Part shown: positions 43,291 through 51,871 of the stretch, piece after piece
How the letters are laid out: each line of letters opens with the position of its first letter
How positions within the stretch are numbered: the first letter of the stretch is position 1
Assembly (NCBI RefSeq): GCF_031127805.1
Contig: NZ_JARXHW010000003.1
Span: forward strand, 62,001-126,000
Reading direction: 5' to 3'
Source: Thalassobacterium maritimum
Lineage (GTDB): Bacteria; Verrucomicrobiota; Verrucomicrobiia; Opitutales; Coraliomargaritaceae
DNA: 64,000 nucleotides
Translations under genes and position numbers: made by a program
Notes under the pieces: model-generated
The model's input: only the letters and a program-made list of their open reading frames with translations
What the model was told of the DNA's origin: nothing
Database searches by the model: none

Positions 43291-44295
43291 ATGCCAGATC
43301 GCCCTAAAAGCCTATTCCTATTAAGCCAGGATTCTTTAAATAAAATCTATTCCACGCACTCACAGGCAAGGATCGCGGAGCTCACACAATTAGAACCCAC
43401 CGTACTGCACTACGAAACTTGGCAAAACGCAACTGATCGACTCAAGGACATCGAATACATCTTTTCCGGATGGGGCATGGCCTACATGGACGACGCCTTC
43501 TTGGATGCCGTTCCAAATCTCAAATACATCTTCTACGGCTCAGGCACCATTCGCTCTTTCTACAGCGAAGCCGCCCAAGAGCGTGGCATTCGTATTTCAT
43601 CCGCATGGCGAGCCAATGCAGTCCCCACCGCAGAATATGCGCATGCGCTCATCATCCTAAGTCTCAAAAAATTCTTCCGCGCCACGCGCACCACCCAAGC
43701 AAACCGCAGCTGGCAACTACCCGCCGACGCCGCAGGCATTTACAAGAGTACTGTCGGCATCGTCTCACTCGGCACCGTTGGGCAACTCGTCGCCAAACAC
43801 CTACGCGATCAACACAATCTCAACGTGATCGCCTACGACCCATTCGCGTCCAATCAAACAGCCAGCAAACTCGGCCTCAAACTCGTCAGCCTCCAAGAGT
43901 TATTTAAAACCGCAGACGTCGTCAGCCTACACGCGCCCGACCTCCCCGCGACTGAAGAAATGATCACCGAACAACTGCTACGCTCAATGAAAGCCAACGC
44001 CACACTAATCAATACCGCGCGTGGAGGGCTCATTAACGAAACCAGCTTTACCCAAGTATTTGAAGAGCGTAGCGATCTCGACGCCGTCGTTGACGTCACT
44101 CAAAACGAGCCTAAAAATGCAGACTGCCCCCTATGGAAACTCTCCAACGTGATCATCAGCCCTCACATCGCTGGCAGCCTCAATCAAGAATGCCAGCGCA
44201 TGGGCGAATACATGGTCGATGAACTTGAAAGGCACCTCGCCGGCCAGCCCATGCAGCACGAAGTCACCCCCGAAGTATTTCTCACCATGGCTTAA
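43291..44295 (+). CDS. D-isomer-specific 2-hydroxyacid dehydrogenase family protein
   Basis: 334 residues, cytoplasmic. The NAD-binding domain has TVGIVSLGTVGQLVAKHL (154-171), a variant of the GxGxxG fingerprint. The catalytic residues are in place: Arg244 in NTARGG, Glu273 in QNEP and His292 in PHIAGS. The family reduces or oxidises 2-hydroxy or 2-keto acids with NAD(P)H. Divergent from the symporter-sulfatase-LacI unit and preceded by the operator palindrome, it probably handles a keto-acid from uronate breakdown, though the specific substrate cannot be read. Confidence 0.9.
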   Translation: MPDRPKSLFLLSQDSLNKIYSTHSQARIAELTQLEPTVLHYETWQNATDRLKDIEYIFSGWGMAYMDDAFLDAVPNLKYIFYGSGTIRSFYSEAAQERGIRISSAWRANAVPTAEYAHALIILSLKKFFRATRTTQANRSWQLPADAAGIYKSTVGIVSLGTVGQLVAKHLRDQHNLNVIAYDPFASNQTASKLGLKLVSLQELFKTADVVSLHAPDLPATEEMITEQLLRSMKANATLINTARGGLINETSFTQVFEERSDLDAVVDVTQNEPKNADCPLWKLSNVIISPHIAGSLNQECQRMGEYMVDELERHLAGQPMQHEVTPEVFLTMA

Positions 44296-44504
44296 TTCGA
44301 AAGACTGAGCGAACAACAGGCTTCTAGCCTGCGACAAAAATGTGAAAGACCATCGTTTCGCCCAAGGTCATCCAAAGCTTCGCGACGGCTCTGGCAAATA
44401 TCTACCGAAAAGGGAATCTAAAGCACACTCCAGTCGATGGTGGTCAACTCGCACGTGCCCCATTCCATGCCTACATTTGACAATAACCATAAAGGAAATA
44501 TCAC

Positions 44505-45761
44505 ATGAGACTCGCCGTAACTACAATGGGAATAATGCTCTCCATCCTAACTACAAGCGCCTCGGACGACATATCACTTCCCACCCCACTCACGACGTTG
44601 GCAGGTAATCAGGTCACGACGTCCGACCAGTGGCAGAAGACGCGTCGTCCCGAGATCCTTGAGCTATTCCGTACCCATGTCTACGGAAGAACTCCAGTCC
44701 AGGAGCTGAATATCAACGCTACAGTTTTTGATTTGGATACTAACGCATTGAACGGCAAAGCCATTCGCAAACAGGTCGCAATCGAGGCAACGTCCGGTCA
44801 GAAACATCTGCGCATGAATCTCCTGTTATACTTGCCCCAGTCGGCAAACGAGCAAGCAGTTCCCGTCCTACTCCTCCTGAACTTCGGTGGTAATCACACG
44901 ATCCATTCCGACCCAGCCATCGCGATCACTCAGGGCTACCTACGCGAGAAGTATAGACCGGCAGAGGAATTCCGAGGCAAGAAGGCGCCGCGGTATCCTA
45001 TCGAAGCATTGCTCGCGCGCGGTTACGGCATCGCTACCGCCAACTATGGCGACATAGACCCCGACTTTCATGACGGATTCGAAAATGGGATTCACTCGTT
45101 ATTTAACGCGCCCAGCCAACGCTCTGGAGATGCATGGGGAGCGGTTGGAGCCTGGGCATGGGGCCTGAGCCGTTTCATGGACTACTTAGAGACGGATACC
45201 GATGTCGATCACAGTCGGGTCGCGGTCCTAGGTCATTCCCGCCTCGGGAAGGCAGCGCTGTGGGCGGGTGCCCAGGACGAACGATTTGCCATGGTGATCT
45301 CTAACAATTCCGGATGTACTGGCGCGGCCCTCTCAAGGCATCAGAAAGGGGAAAGTGTCGCCCAAGTAAACAAGAGCTTCCCCCACTGGTTCTGTGAGAA
45401 TTACAAGCAGCATAATGACAAGGAGAGCAGTCTACCGGTTGATCAACACATGCTGATAGCACTGATGGCCCCACGACCAGTCTACGTGGCCAGTGCGGAC
45501 CGGGATCTCTGGGCCGATCCGGAAGGTGAGTTCCTTTCATGCGTTCACGCTGCACCAGTCTACAAGCTATTCGACTTGGACGGAATGCAGACCGAGAAAA
45601 TGCCCGCATCGAACCAGCCAATCAATGATGGCCACATCGGCTACCATGTCCGCCAAGGGGAGCATGACCTGACGCCATACGACTGGAGCTGCTATATGGA
45701 TTTTGCCGACAAACACTGGAAGGCTAGCCAACAAAAAGATGGAAAAGTCATCTCGAAATAG
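44505..45761 (+). CDS. CE15-like glucuronoyl esterase, secreted
   Basis: 418 residues with a short signal peptide (MRLAVTTMGIMLSILTTSAS). It shows the bacterial CE15 layout: WQKTRRPEILELFRTHVYGR (43-62), LLNFGGNHTI, YGDIDPDF, AWGLSRFMDYLETD, the nucleophile elbow GHSRLGKAALWAGA with Ser245, NNSGCTGAALSR, RPVYVASADRDLWADPEGEF and GYHVRQGEHDLTPYDW with His381. Members hydrolyse the ester between 4-O-methyl-glucuronic acid on xylan and lignin alcohols. AAAGGAA about 8 bases before the ATG is a good ribosome site. It is followed by a repeat region and is not clearly in an operon. A CACGTG sequence upstream (44452-44457) lacks the flanks of the operator class. Confidence 0.9.
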   Translation: MRLAVTTMGIMLSILTTSASDDISLPTPLTTLAGNQVTTSDQWQKTRRPEILELFRTHVYGRTPVQELNINATVFDLDTNALNGKAIRKQVAIEATSGQKHLRMNLLLYLPQSANEQAVPVLLLLNFGGNHTIHSDPAIAITQGYLREKYRPAEEFRGKKAPRYPIEALLARGYGIATANYGDIDPDFHDGFENGIHSLFNAPSQRSGDAWGAVGAWAWGLSRFMDYLETDTDVDHSRVAVLGHSRLGKAALWAGAQDERFAMVISNNSGCTGAALSRHQKGESVAQVNKSFPHWFCENYKQHNDKESSLPVDQHMLIALMAPRPVYVASADRDLWADPEGEFLSCVHAAPVYKLFDLDGMQTEKMPASNQPINDGHIGYHVRQGEHDLTPYDWSCYMDFADKHWKASQQKDGKVISK

Positions 45762-46067
45762 CCGCACTTTGTCGGCCTAAGTTGCAAGCGGAAGACACCG
45801 TAGCCTCATCAATTAACAGCTAATATGCAGCAACTGAAGTTCGTGATTTAATCACTAGAAATGTCAGATGGCGTGCCACGCGTCGCCCAGAACGACCGCG
45901 CTCTAGCGAGGACCTGCGTTGACGATGGCACATTTCATGAATGTCAGCGACTACGGGACACGAGAAGTTAAGGCTTGGTCGAGTCAACTCTGAAGCGCTG
46001 CCGAGTGTGTGGATACCTGACTAGAAACAGGCTTTGTCAAACTGGATTAGCGAAGAAAATTTCCACC
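45762..46067. other. Intergenic region with dispersed repeat
   Basis: About 305 bases between convergent genes. Most of its right half belongs to repeat copy B (from about 45942). The left half contains no gene or terminator that I can support. Confidence 0.55.
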
Positions 46068-46140
46068 TCAGACGAGTGCCCTAGGCTCGCAAGCACGCGC
46101 TTCACAGGCCTGCCTAAAGGCTTCCAACTCAGCCAATACT
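45942..46140. repeat. Dispersed repeat, copy B (matches 21966-22170)
   Basis: Collinear with copy A: GTCAGCGACTACGGGACACGA at the left end, GTCGAGTCAACTCTGAAGCGC, AAACAGGCTTTGTCAAACTG and, at the right, GGCTCGCAAGCACGCGCTTCA with GCCTGCCTAAAGGCTTC. The right end encodes the last 20 or so residues of the FAD oxidoreductase at 46068 (EAFRQACEARACEPRAL); the reverse strand of copy A encodes a similar peptide ending in CEPGVLN. No transposase or target-site duplication was seen. Confidence 0.65.
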
Positions 46141-47405
46141 CCGGACGCCTCGTAGCTGTTCGCATCGCAACCCGTGCGTGCGAGATGACTGGCAAAAATA
46201 CCGGCAGCCTCCCCAGTCGTCACTGCATTACCAGTCACCCGGTAGCTGGCATGCGCATGAAAATCGCCGCTGATACACCGCCCGGCCATGGCCAAGTTAT
46301 CCACATCCGCTGCGATCAATGCACGCAGCGGAATGTCATAAGGCAAAGAAGGTGCAGCGGCGGAATCCCTGCCATAGCCCCCACCCTCACTTTTCATAAT
46401 GCTATGCACATCAATCGGAAAGGTGACCCGCGTAACTGCGTCCACATGCTTTCGACCTACCAGCAGATCTTCTAAGGTAATGTGAAATCGACCGCGAATT
46501 CGACGCCCTTCCCGGACGCCAATGTGCGGGGCCGAAGCGACGACTTGCACCTCACTCCACTCCCCACCTGGGAATGTCCGCATGGCTGCAACTGCTTCGT
46601 GCAATTCCTTACGAGCCTGGATGCTTGCAGCTGTCAAATCTACCGAGTTTAAAGGACTCTTTTCGTAGATATGATTCGACATCAGGCAACACAGCCCATT
46701 GCTCAGAGGAAACAAGCTCGGCTTGGTGTAGCTCGGCGTGCAACCCGCAGCCACAAGCATTTGATACAACCAATCTTTATCGACACAGCAACCGCTCGTC
46801 GCCCCCTTGAAAGGCGCCTTGCGAATCGACTCAGGCACACCTGAAAGCATAGCCAAGAGCGACATCGGCTGTAACAAGGAATCTTCAGCGCGCCCTAAGT
46901 CAAACTGGCACCCCGCGCGCGCCGCCAAATCGCCGTCACCAGTCGTATCGACGAAGGCATCGCCTGCGATCGCGAATCGCCCCTCTTTGGCTTCCAAGAT
47001 GACGTGCGTCATCCGCCTACCCGCAAGCTTTGCTGAGACCAATCGGGTGTAGAGCCTAACTTCAACCCCCGCTCGCTGACACAGATCTTCGAGCACCAAC
47101 TTCATCGCTTCCGCATCGTACAGATCACGTGTCGGCTCGATCGCATCGCGACGCCTTAACTCATTGCGAATCTCAACGATCAAACCCGGTTTCTTCTTAG
47201 AATCCAGAATCAAGGTCAGCAAGCCAGCCGTCCAGATGCCTCCGAGCATGCCTTGATGTTCGATCAAACAAACCTTCGCCCCCGAACGCCCCGCGGCGAT
47301 GGCCGCTGCGATCCCCGCGGGACCTCCGCCGGCGACAACGACATCATAATGACCTCGCACTGGCAACTCGACAGGATACTCAAGAATGGCTGTAGCTTCG
47401 CTCAT
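46068..47405 (-). CDS. FAD-dependent oxidoreductase (FAD_oxidored type)
   Basis: 445 residues, no signal peptide. The Rossmann dinucleotide motif VVVAGGGPAGIAAAIAAGRSG lies at about 22-42, then LIEHQGMLGGIWTAGL, FVDTTGDGDLAARAG and a C-terminal FAD segment MAGRCISGDFHAHASYRVTG. This is the pattern of the FAD_oxidored family (PF12831), frequent in Planctomycetes and Verrucomicrobia carbohydrate loci; the substrate is unknown. The final 20 residues fall in repeat copy B, so the original C-terminus may have been altered. It is convergent with the CE15 gene and lies 39 bases after the downstream end of the PEP-CTERM gene at 47445 on the same strand. Confidence 0.87.
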   Translation of the reverse strand: MSEATAILEYPVELPVRGHYDVVVAGGGPAGIAAAIAAGRSGAKVCLIEHQGMLGGIWTAGLLTLILDSKKKPGLIVEIRNELRRRDAIEPTRDLYDAEAMKLVLEDLCQRAGVEVRLYTRLVSAKLAGRRMTHVILEAKEGRFAIAGDAFVDTTGDGDLAARAGCQFDLGRAEDSLLQPMSLLAMLSGVPESIRKAPFKGATSGCCVDKDWLYQMLVAAGCTPSYTKPSLFPLSNGLCCLMSNHIYEKSPLNSVDLTAASIQARKELHEAVAAMRTFPGGEWSEVQVVASAPHIGVREGRRIRGRFHITLEDLLVGRKHVDAVTRVTFPIDVHSIMKSEGGGYGRDSAAAPSLPYDIPLRALIAADVDNLAMAGRCISGDFHAHASYRVTGNAVTTGEAAGIFASHLARTGCDANSYEASGVLAELEAFRQACEARACEPRALV

Positions 47406-47444
47406 GTGATGCGTCTCCGAGTGGACATAGCAGAAAAAGCCGAA

Positions 47445-48155
47445 CTAGCGACGACGCTTCAATATGAAGGCACACATAAAAGCACTCATGCCTGCCAGTA
47501 AAACGGTGGTGCTGGCTTCGGGAACCGCAGATGCGCCGGAGATTGAAATATCGTTAATACGGTCGAACACGCTTGAAATATTTGCGTCATCAAAAACATA
47601 AATTCGAAAAACCAGACTATCCAGTCCCTGATAAGCCGGCGCACTGAGATCGGCGGTATATGTCGTAAATGTACTGGTCGATCCTGTAATCGTATGCGTC
47701 GCAGTAGTCACGGATCCAGGGAGAAAGACGAGATCGGGTATAGCGCTGAAGTCCGATCCTGTCTCCCCCGCTCGAACATTTGCAGATACGATCGGGTTAA
47801 CAGTTGCCCCACTGTTGCTGCCACCAAATGAAAAACTAAACGAAGTTAAATTGAGAGATTCCCCTGAAACTGAGGGAGTCAGAGTGAGTGTCAGATATTT
47901 TCCTAAATCTCGCGCGGCGGGGCTTGAGCTAGACTGGATAAAAGCAGTATCACTGCTAGTGCTAAAGCCATGGAAGCCAGACAATCCGACCCATGCAGCA
48001 TTTGTGCCTGAGACGTCACCTGAGATGTTCGTGGGAGCTTCCGGATCAGTGCTAGCAGTAAAATCATAGCTGATATCGAACGTGCCCGCCATCAGGCTAG
48101 ACGTTAGCAAGGTGGCTGTTAGAGAAATGAGGGAGAGCTTGGAGGTTTTCATCAT
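47445..48155 (-). CDS. PEP-CTERM-like protein (tandem paralogue 1)
   Basis: 236 residues. Signal peptide at 1-24 (SLISLTATLLTSSLMA). The body contains SLNLTSFSFSFGGSNSGATV, GETGSDFSAIPDLVFLPGSV, YQGLDSLVFRIYVFDD and INDISISGASAVPE. The C-terminal tail is PEASTTVLLAGM, a hydrophobic stretch and LKRRR: the usual PEP is PEA here, as in the neighbour at 48569. The two proteins share this layout throughout, so they arose by tandem duplication. An ATTCACATCATTGAAT palindrome about 105 bases upstream matches one at the LacI gene 49407, suggesting control by that regulator. Confidence 0.82.
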   Translation of the reverse strand: MMKTSKLSLISLTATLLTSSLMAGTFDISYDFTASTDPEAPTNISGDVSGTNAAWVGLSGFHGFSTSSDTAFIQSSSSPAARDLGKYLTLTLTPSVSGESLNLTSFSFSFGGSNSGATVNPIVSANVRAGETGSDFSAIPDLVFLPGSVTTATHTITGSTSTFTTYTADLSAPAYQGLDSLVFRIYVFDDANISSVFDRINDISISGASAVPEASTTVLLAGMSAFMCAFILKRRR

Positions 48156-48568
48156 GATTTTCCGGTGTTGTATTAGGATAGTTTTAGATAAACGGCTCGG
48201 TTTGATTCAGCCGTCATTCCATACATAGTTAAAAATGTGATTTGTAGAATCCTATGCTTATTCACATCATTGAATAGATGGTCGGCGATGTCACAACCGC
48301 TCCGCGAGGGCGGGCGCATAGGGTGAAAAAAGAATGCCGCAGCAGAGTCAACTCCTGCCCCTCGCCGGCACGTCCGCCCTAGCCTCACCGCAGGAGGAAG
48401 GGTGCTCGCGAAACTTAACTAAGTGCCATTCCACTCAGACGATGAATCACTTGGGGCGGGTTGCCACTATCCACGTTCTAGCGAATGGGGGACTCCATTT
48501 CGATCCGGGCACGTTTCAACACAAAGTGGTCGAAACCGCTTCGCGGATTCGCGAGAGAGCAAACCGAA
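48156..48568. other. Intergenic region between PEP-CTERM paralogues
   Basis: 413 bases. Holds the operator candidate at 48260-48275 and a GC-rich part (48300-48560) with short inverted repeats such as TCGCG-GATT-CGCGA (48541-48554). No convincing gene; short frames here have no domain and no ribosome site. Confidence 0.55.
48260..48275. promoter_or_regulatory. Operator candidate, ATTCAN6TGAAT class (ATTCACATCATTGAAT)
   Basis: Inverted repeat ATTCA-N6-TGAAT, 14 of 16 bases identical to the copy at 49389-49404. It lies 105 bases upstream of the PEP-CTERM paralogue 47445-48155. Confidence 0.55.
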
Positions 48569-49288
48569 CTAGCGGCGACGCTTCAGCACAAAGGCAAACA
48601 TGAAAGCGCCGATCCCTGAAAGTAAAGCAGTGGTGCTGGCTTCTGGAACCACAGATGCGCCGGAGATTGAAATATCGTCGATCGCACCATACATGTTTGA
48701 GCCACCTGTGTTATCAAAGTAATAAATACGAATCTCGGCACTCTCCATGCCTTGATAAGTCTCAACACTGAGATCAGCCGTATAGTCCGTCCACGCACCA
48801 AGACTTGTTGCTCCAACGACCGTATGGGTTGCGGTGCTTACGGAACCAGGCAAGAAGACAACATCGGAGAGAGTGCTGAAATCGGAGCCCGTTTCGCCGA
48901 TACGAATCTTCACAGAAACGATTGAAGTGTTTGCATTCCCGTCACGTCCACCTAAAGAAAAAGCCAACGATGTGAGGTTTAGTGTTTCACCCAGAACCTC
49001 TGGAGTTAATGTGAAGGTGATATAGTCAGTATCCGATTGAGCCGAAGGAGTAAAATTAGACCGAAATTGAGCCGCCTCACTACCAAAGCTTGCCCAACCA
49101 CTATACCCAGCCGCGGTGATCGTTGAACCGGAGACATCGCCCATGACGATTGTCGCTTCCGCCGCTTCAGTCGAATTCCCATTGAAATCATAATCTATAT
49201 CAAACGGAACAGCCATTAGGCTGGACGTTAGCAGCGCAGTTGTAAGTGGGAAAAGGGAGATTTTTATAGCTTTCATGGTTATTTTCAC
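48569..49288 (-). CDS. PEP-CTERM-like protein (tandem paralogue 2)
   Basis: 239 residues. Signal peptide (ISLFPLTTALLTSSLMA). Layout as in the paralogue at 47445: LNLTSLAFSLGGRDGNANT, GETGSDFSTLSDVVFLPGSV, YQGMESAEIRIYYFDN and IDDISISGASVVPE, with tail PEASTTALLSGI, hydrophobic stretch and LKRRR. The PEA variant replaces the usual PEP. The start may be ATG 49288 or the ATG four codons in (MKAIKIS). It is divergent from the LacI gene at 49407, and the palindrome at 49389 lies in the shared 118-base region, so it is probably that regulator's direct target. Confidence 0.83.
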   Translation of the reverse strand: MKITMKAIKISLFPLTTALLTSSLMAVPFDIDYDFNGNSTEAAEATIVMGDVSGSTITAAGYSGWASFGSEAAQFRSNFTPSAQSDTDYITFTLTPEVLGETLNLTSLAFSLGGRDGNANTSIVSVKIRIGETGSDFSTLSDVVFLPGSVSTATHTVVGATSLGAWTDYTADLSVETYQGMESAEIRIYYFDNTGGSNMYGAIDDISISGASVVPEASTTALLSGIGAFMFAFVLKRRR

Positions 49289-49388
49289 TGAGGTTGATGA
49301 GGCAGTATGATTAAAAATAGAATCGCTTGGATCCCGATAGGTTTCATAAAAAAATGCTTCCTGAAATTGATTTGTAAACCTTGCTGCA

Positions 49389-49404
49389 ATTCATATTATT
49401 GAAT
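49389..49404. promoter_or_regulatory. Operator candidate, ATTCAN6TGAAT class (ATTCATATTATTGAAT)
   Basis: Inverted repeat lying 2 bases before the ATG of the LacI gene 49407 and 100 bases from the divergent PEP-CTERM gene. A protein bound here would block both. Confidence 0.6.
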
Positions 49405-49406
49405 AT

Positions 49407-50447
49407 ATGGTAAAAAACGTCACTATGGCGGATGTCGCACGTGCGCTAAATGTCCACCCATCCACCGTGTCACTGGCACTGAAAAAGGATTTGCGCATAC
49501 CCGAAGCGACTCAGCTACGTGTGCTAAAAGCAGCCAACGAAATGGGCTACCGCCCAAACCCCTACGTATCGGCACTCATTGCCCAGCGGCGAAGCAAGTC
49601 GCCTGAAAATTCCACGGCGACCTTGGCCTTCATCACGGAATTCGAAACACGCGATGGATGGAAAGCGTCACGCAATTACCTGCACCTCCGCCATTTCCTA
49701 GCTAAACATGCAGGCAACCGAGGTTATCAAGTTGAAGATTTTTGGTTACATGAACCGGGGTTGAGTCCAGAGCGTTTAAAGCAAATCTTCGAGACACGAA
49801 ATATCAGAGGTGCCATAATTTGCCCGCTAGCAGCCGACAATGATACTTTAGAATTTGATTTCAGTGATATGGTCGCCGTCACCATTGGCTATTCGCTCAA
49901 GGTCCCAACACTCAATCGTGTCGTCATTGACTATTTCGGCCTCGTTCAAATCGCAATTAATGCGCTCAAAAAACAGGGGCACAGTCGCTTTAGTTTCGTA
50001 AGTAGCAGACATATCGATCACCGCGTGCAAAACCTTTCGAAGGCAGCTTATCTAGCCAAGTGGCAAGAAGACCCTCAAGATTTTCTTTTTCCGCTGATAG
50101 TACCCCATCTAACGCCAGAAGTTTTTTCAGCTTGGTATCATAGGACAAAACCACAGACCATCCTCGCCGCAAGTCGCGACACCTTTGCCTTCATTCAGAA
50201 ATGGGCTGAAAACGCCTCCATTCATATCCCTGCAGACTTGTCTTTAGTCTGCCTAGATAAACAAGCAGGTGGAAAGGAAGCCGGCGTAGTTCAGCATCTG
50301 GAGAAAGAGGCCAGTGCGACAATCGAATTACTCACAGATCGCCTAGAACACGCAAGCTTTGGCATTCCAGACTTCGCTCAAGTCGTCCAAGTCTCCGGCA
50401 TATGGGAGCCGGGCTGGTCCGCAGGCTCAACTGGTGCACTGAATTAA
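49407..50447 (+). CDS. LacI family transcriptional regulator (regulator 3)
   Basis: 346 residues. HTH and hinge at about 4-55 (VTMADVARALNVHPSTVSLAL, then ATQLRVLKAANEMGYRPNPY). The effector domain follows (ATLAFITEFETRDGW, IRGAIICPLA, HSRFSFVSS, KPQTILAASRDTF). It resembles regulator 2 at 38493 in the hinge region. An ATTCA-N6-TGAAT palindrome abuts its start codon, typical of autoregulation. It is followed convergently by GH28 and flanked by the PEP-CTERM paralogues. Effector unknown, possibly a galacturonate- or glucuronate-derived sugar given the neighbours. Confidence 0.92.
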   Translation: MVKNVTMADVARALNVHPSTVSLALKKDLRIPEATQLRVLKAANEMGYRPNPYVSALIAQRRSKSPENSTATLAFITEFETRDGWKASRNYLHLRHFLAKHAGNRGYQVEDFWLHEPGLSPERLKQIFETRNIRGAIICPLAADNDTLEFDFSDMVAVTIGYSLKVPTLNRVVIDYFGLVQIAINALKKQGHSRFSFVSSRHIDHRVQNLSKAAYLAKWQEDPQDFLFPLIVPHLTPEVFSAWYHRTKPQTILAASRDTFAFIQKWAENASIHIPADLSLVCLDKQAGGKEAGVVQHLEKEASATIELLTDRLEHASFGIPDFAQVVQVSGIWEPGWSAGSTGALN

Positions 50448-50471
50448 AAGAAGCGAGCAGCCCGAGTGATT

Positions 50472-51725
50472 TCAGGGGCAGAACTCTAGGCCTGTCACGA
50501 ATTCCTGCACAATCTGCTCAGGCGACTGTAGGGAAACGCGCGCGAGAGATATATTGCGTAAGGGATGCCCCTCGAGTCCAAACAAACGGATCGCTTTGTC
50601 CTTCGGCTCACATTCAATATCCGCAAGCGCGATGTTTTCGATGGTAGGGATCGCAAGACTGCCAGCCATCGCAGCGTCCAACTGTTCGCCGTTATAGCGC
50701 ATCGTAATCAAGATCGCATCGTCCCGAATATTGAGCATTTTGATTTGCTCGATCCGCACATCTCGAATGTAGCCACCGCGTCCCATACGAGTTTTAAGCC
50801 GTATACCGATCTCTGTGCCATTGAAGCAGCAATTGTGTGCAAACACGTTTCGAACGCCCGCAGCCATTTCACTTCCGATTACGATTCCACCGTGCGCAGA
50901 ACGTACTTCACAGTGACGGATAAGAATATTTTCGCAAGGTCGACCACTCTCCCAGCCATCATATTCGCGACCGGACTTAATGCAAATTCCGTCATCGCCG
51001 GTATCCACTCGACAGTGCTCAATCAGCACCTTACGGCAACCATCCGGATCTATGCCATCGGTATTATGCGCATCTGCCGGATTCTTGATCTTGACATGAC
51101 GAACCGTTAAGTCTTCGCACCAGACGGGATGGATCGTCCAGGCGGGGCTATTCAGTAAAGTGAGCCCTTCGATCAAGACGTTACGGCAGTTGATCGTTTG
51201 AATAAATGGCGGACGCACACCGTGCTCGGGCGTGCCATAAACACGCTGCTCGACCGGCCGTCGTTCCGCATTCGCCTTAAACAGATCGACCATACCAGGC
51301 TGCTGTTGCTTCCAGGGCCACCAGGAGCTCCCTTGACCATCGAGAACCCCCTTCCCCGTAATGGCAATATCATGACATTCATGCGCGTAAATGAAGGGTG
51401 AATAATTATAGCAGCGTATCCCTCCTCGCTGTTGAAAAACGACCGGTAAGTAATCCTCCGGCTGGGTGCTGAATCGAAGTTCAGCGCCATGCTCCAAATG
51501 TAATTCGACATGGCTGCACAAATGAATCGGCCCCGTCAACCAAAGTCCCTTGGGCACGACCACGCGCCCTCCGCCAGCACTCGCACAGGCCTCAATCGCC
51601 GCCGCGATGCTCTGGGTAATGAGCCCCTCTTCTCCAGGAACGGCTCCATGAGAACAGATGTTAACGGCAAAGTTTGGAATGCGGGGAAGTCGGGGCAGAT
51701 CGAAAGATAAATCCTGTGTCATCAT
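50472..51725 (-). CDS. Glycoside hydrolase family 28 (polygalacturonase type), cytoplasmic
   Basis: 417 residues, no signal peptide. A right-handed beta-helix with GH28 blocks: NTDGIDPDG (221-229), DTGDDGICIKSG (241-252, the catalytic Asp pair), SAHGGIVIGSE (276-286, in place of the usual GHG), and GIRLKTRMGRGG as the substrate-binding RIK-like block. The N-terminal PRIPNFAVNICSHGAVPGEEG matches the start of bacterial GH28 exo-enzymes. The family hydrolyses alpha-galacturonide or related linkages (rhamnogalacturonan, xylogalacturonan). With no signal peptide it may act on imported oligomers. It is divergent from the heparinase II/III-like gene at 51872 and convergent with LacI regulator 3. 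Confidence 0.92.
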   Translation of the reverse strand: MMTQDLSFDLPRLPRIPNFAVNICSHGAVPGEEGLITQSIAAAIEACASAGGGRVVVPKGLWLTGPIHLCSHVELHLEHGAELRFSTQPEDYLPVVFQQRGGIRCYNYSPFIYAHECHDIAITGKGVLDGQGSSWWPWKQQQPGMVDLFKANAERRPVEQRVYGTPEHGVRPPFIQTINCRNVLIEGLTLLNSPAWTIHPVWCEDLTVRHVKIKNPADAHNTDGIDPDGCRKVLIEHCRVDTGDDGICIKSGREYDGWESGRPCENILIRHCEVRSAHGGIVIGSEMAAGVRNVFAHNCCFNGTEIGIRLKTRMGRGGYIRDVRIEQIKMLNIRDDAILITMRYNGEQLDAAMAGSLAIPTIENIALADIECEPKDKAIRLFGLEGHPLRNISLARVSLQSPEQIVQEFVTGLEFCP

Positions 51726-51871
51726 CGAGCGCTATCCATTGACAGCAGCTGTGACGAAGCAAGCTGAATCATGCCCCCAGAACTCATAGGTCAAGATAGT
51801 TCAAGTAATGTCAATTAACGCCGTAGGCAAAACCTGTAAAAAGTGGTTAAATAGATTTCGCACATTTTATT

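Noticed and set aside
44317..44331. Hairpin CAGGCTTCTAGCCTG after the dehydrogenase gene
   Set aside because: Short stem with a 3-base loop and no T-run; not supported as a terminator.
44448..44461. CACGTG sequence upstream of the CE15-like gene
   Set aside because: Its flanks (CTCG-CACGTG-CCCC) do not fit the TGTKCACGTGMATCA class; likely chance.
48300..48560. GC-rich intergenic block examined for a small RNA or CRISPR repeats
   Set aside because: Only short scattered inverted repeats; no regular spacing and no promoter-terminator pair.
49440..49446. CACGTG-containing sequences inside coding regions (for example near 37752, 38720, 39195, 47104 and 49438)
   Set aside because: They lie inside genes and lack the conserved flanks of the operator class.
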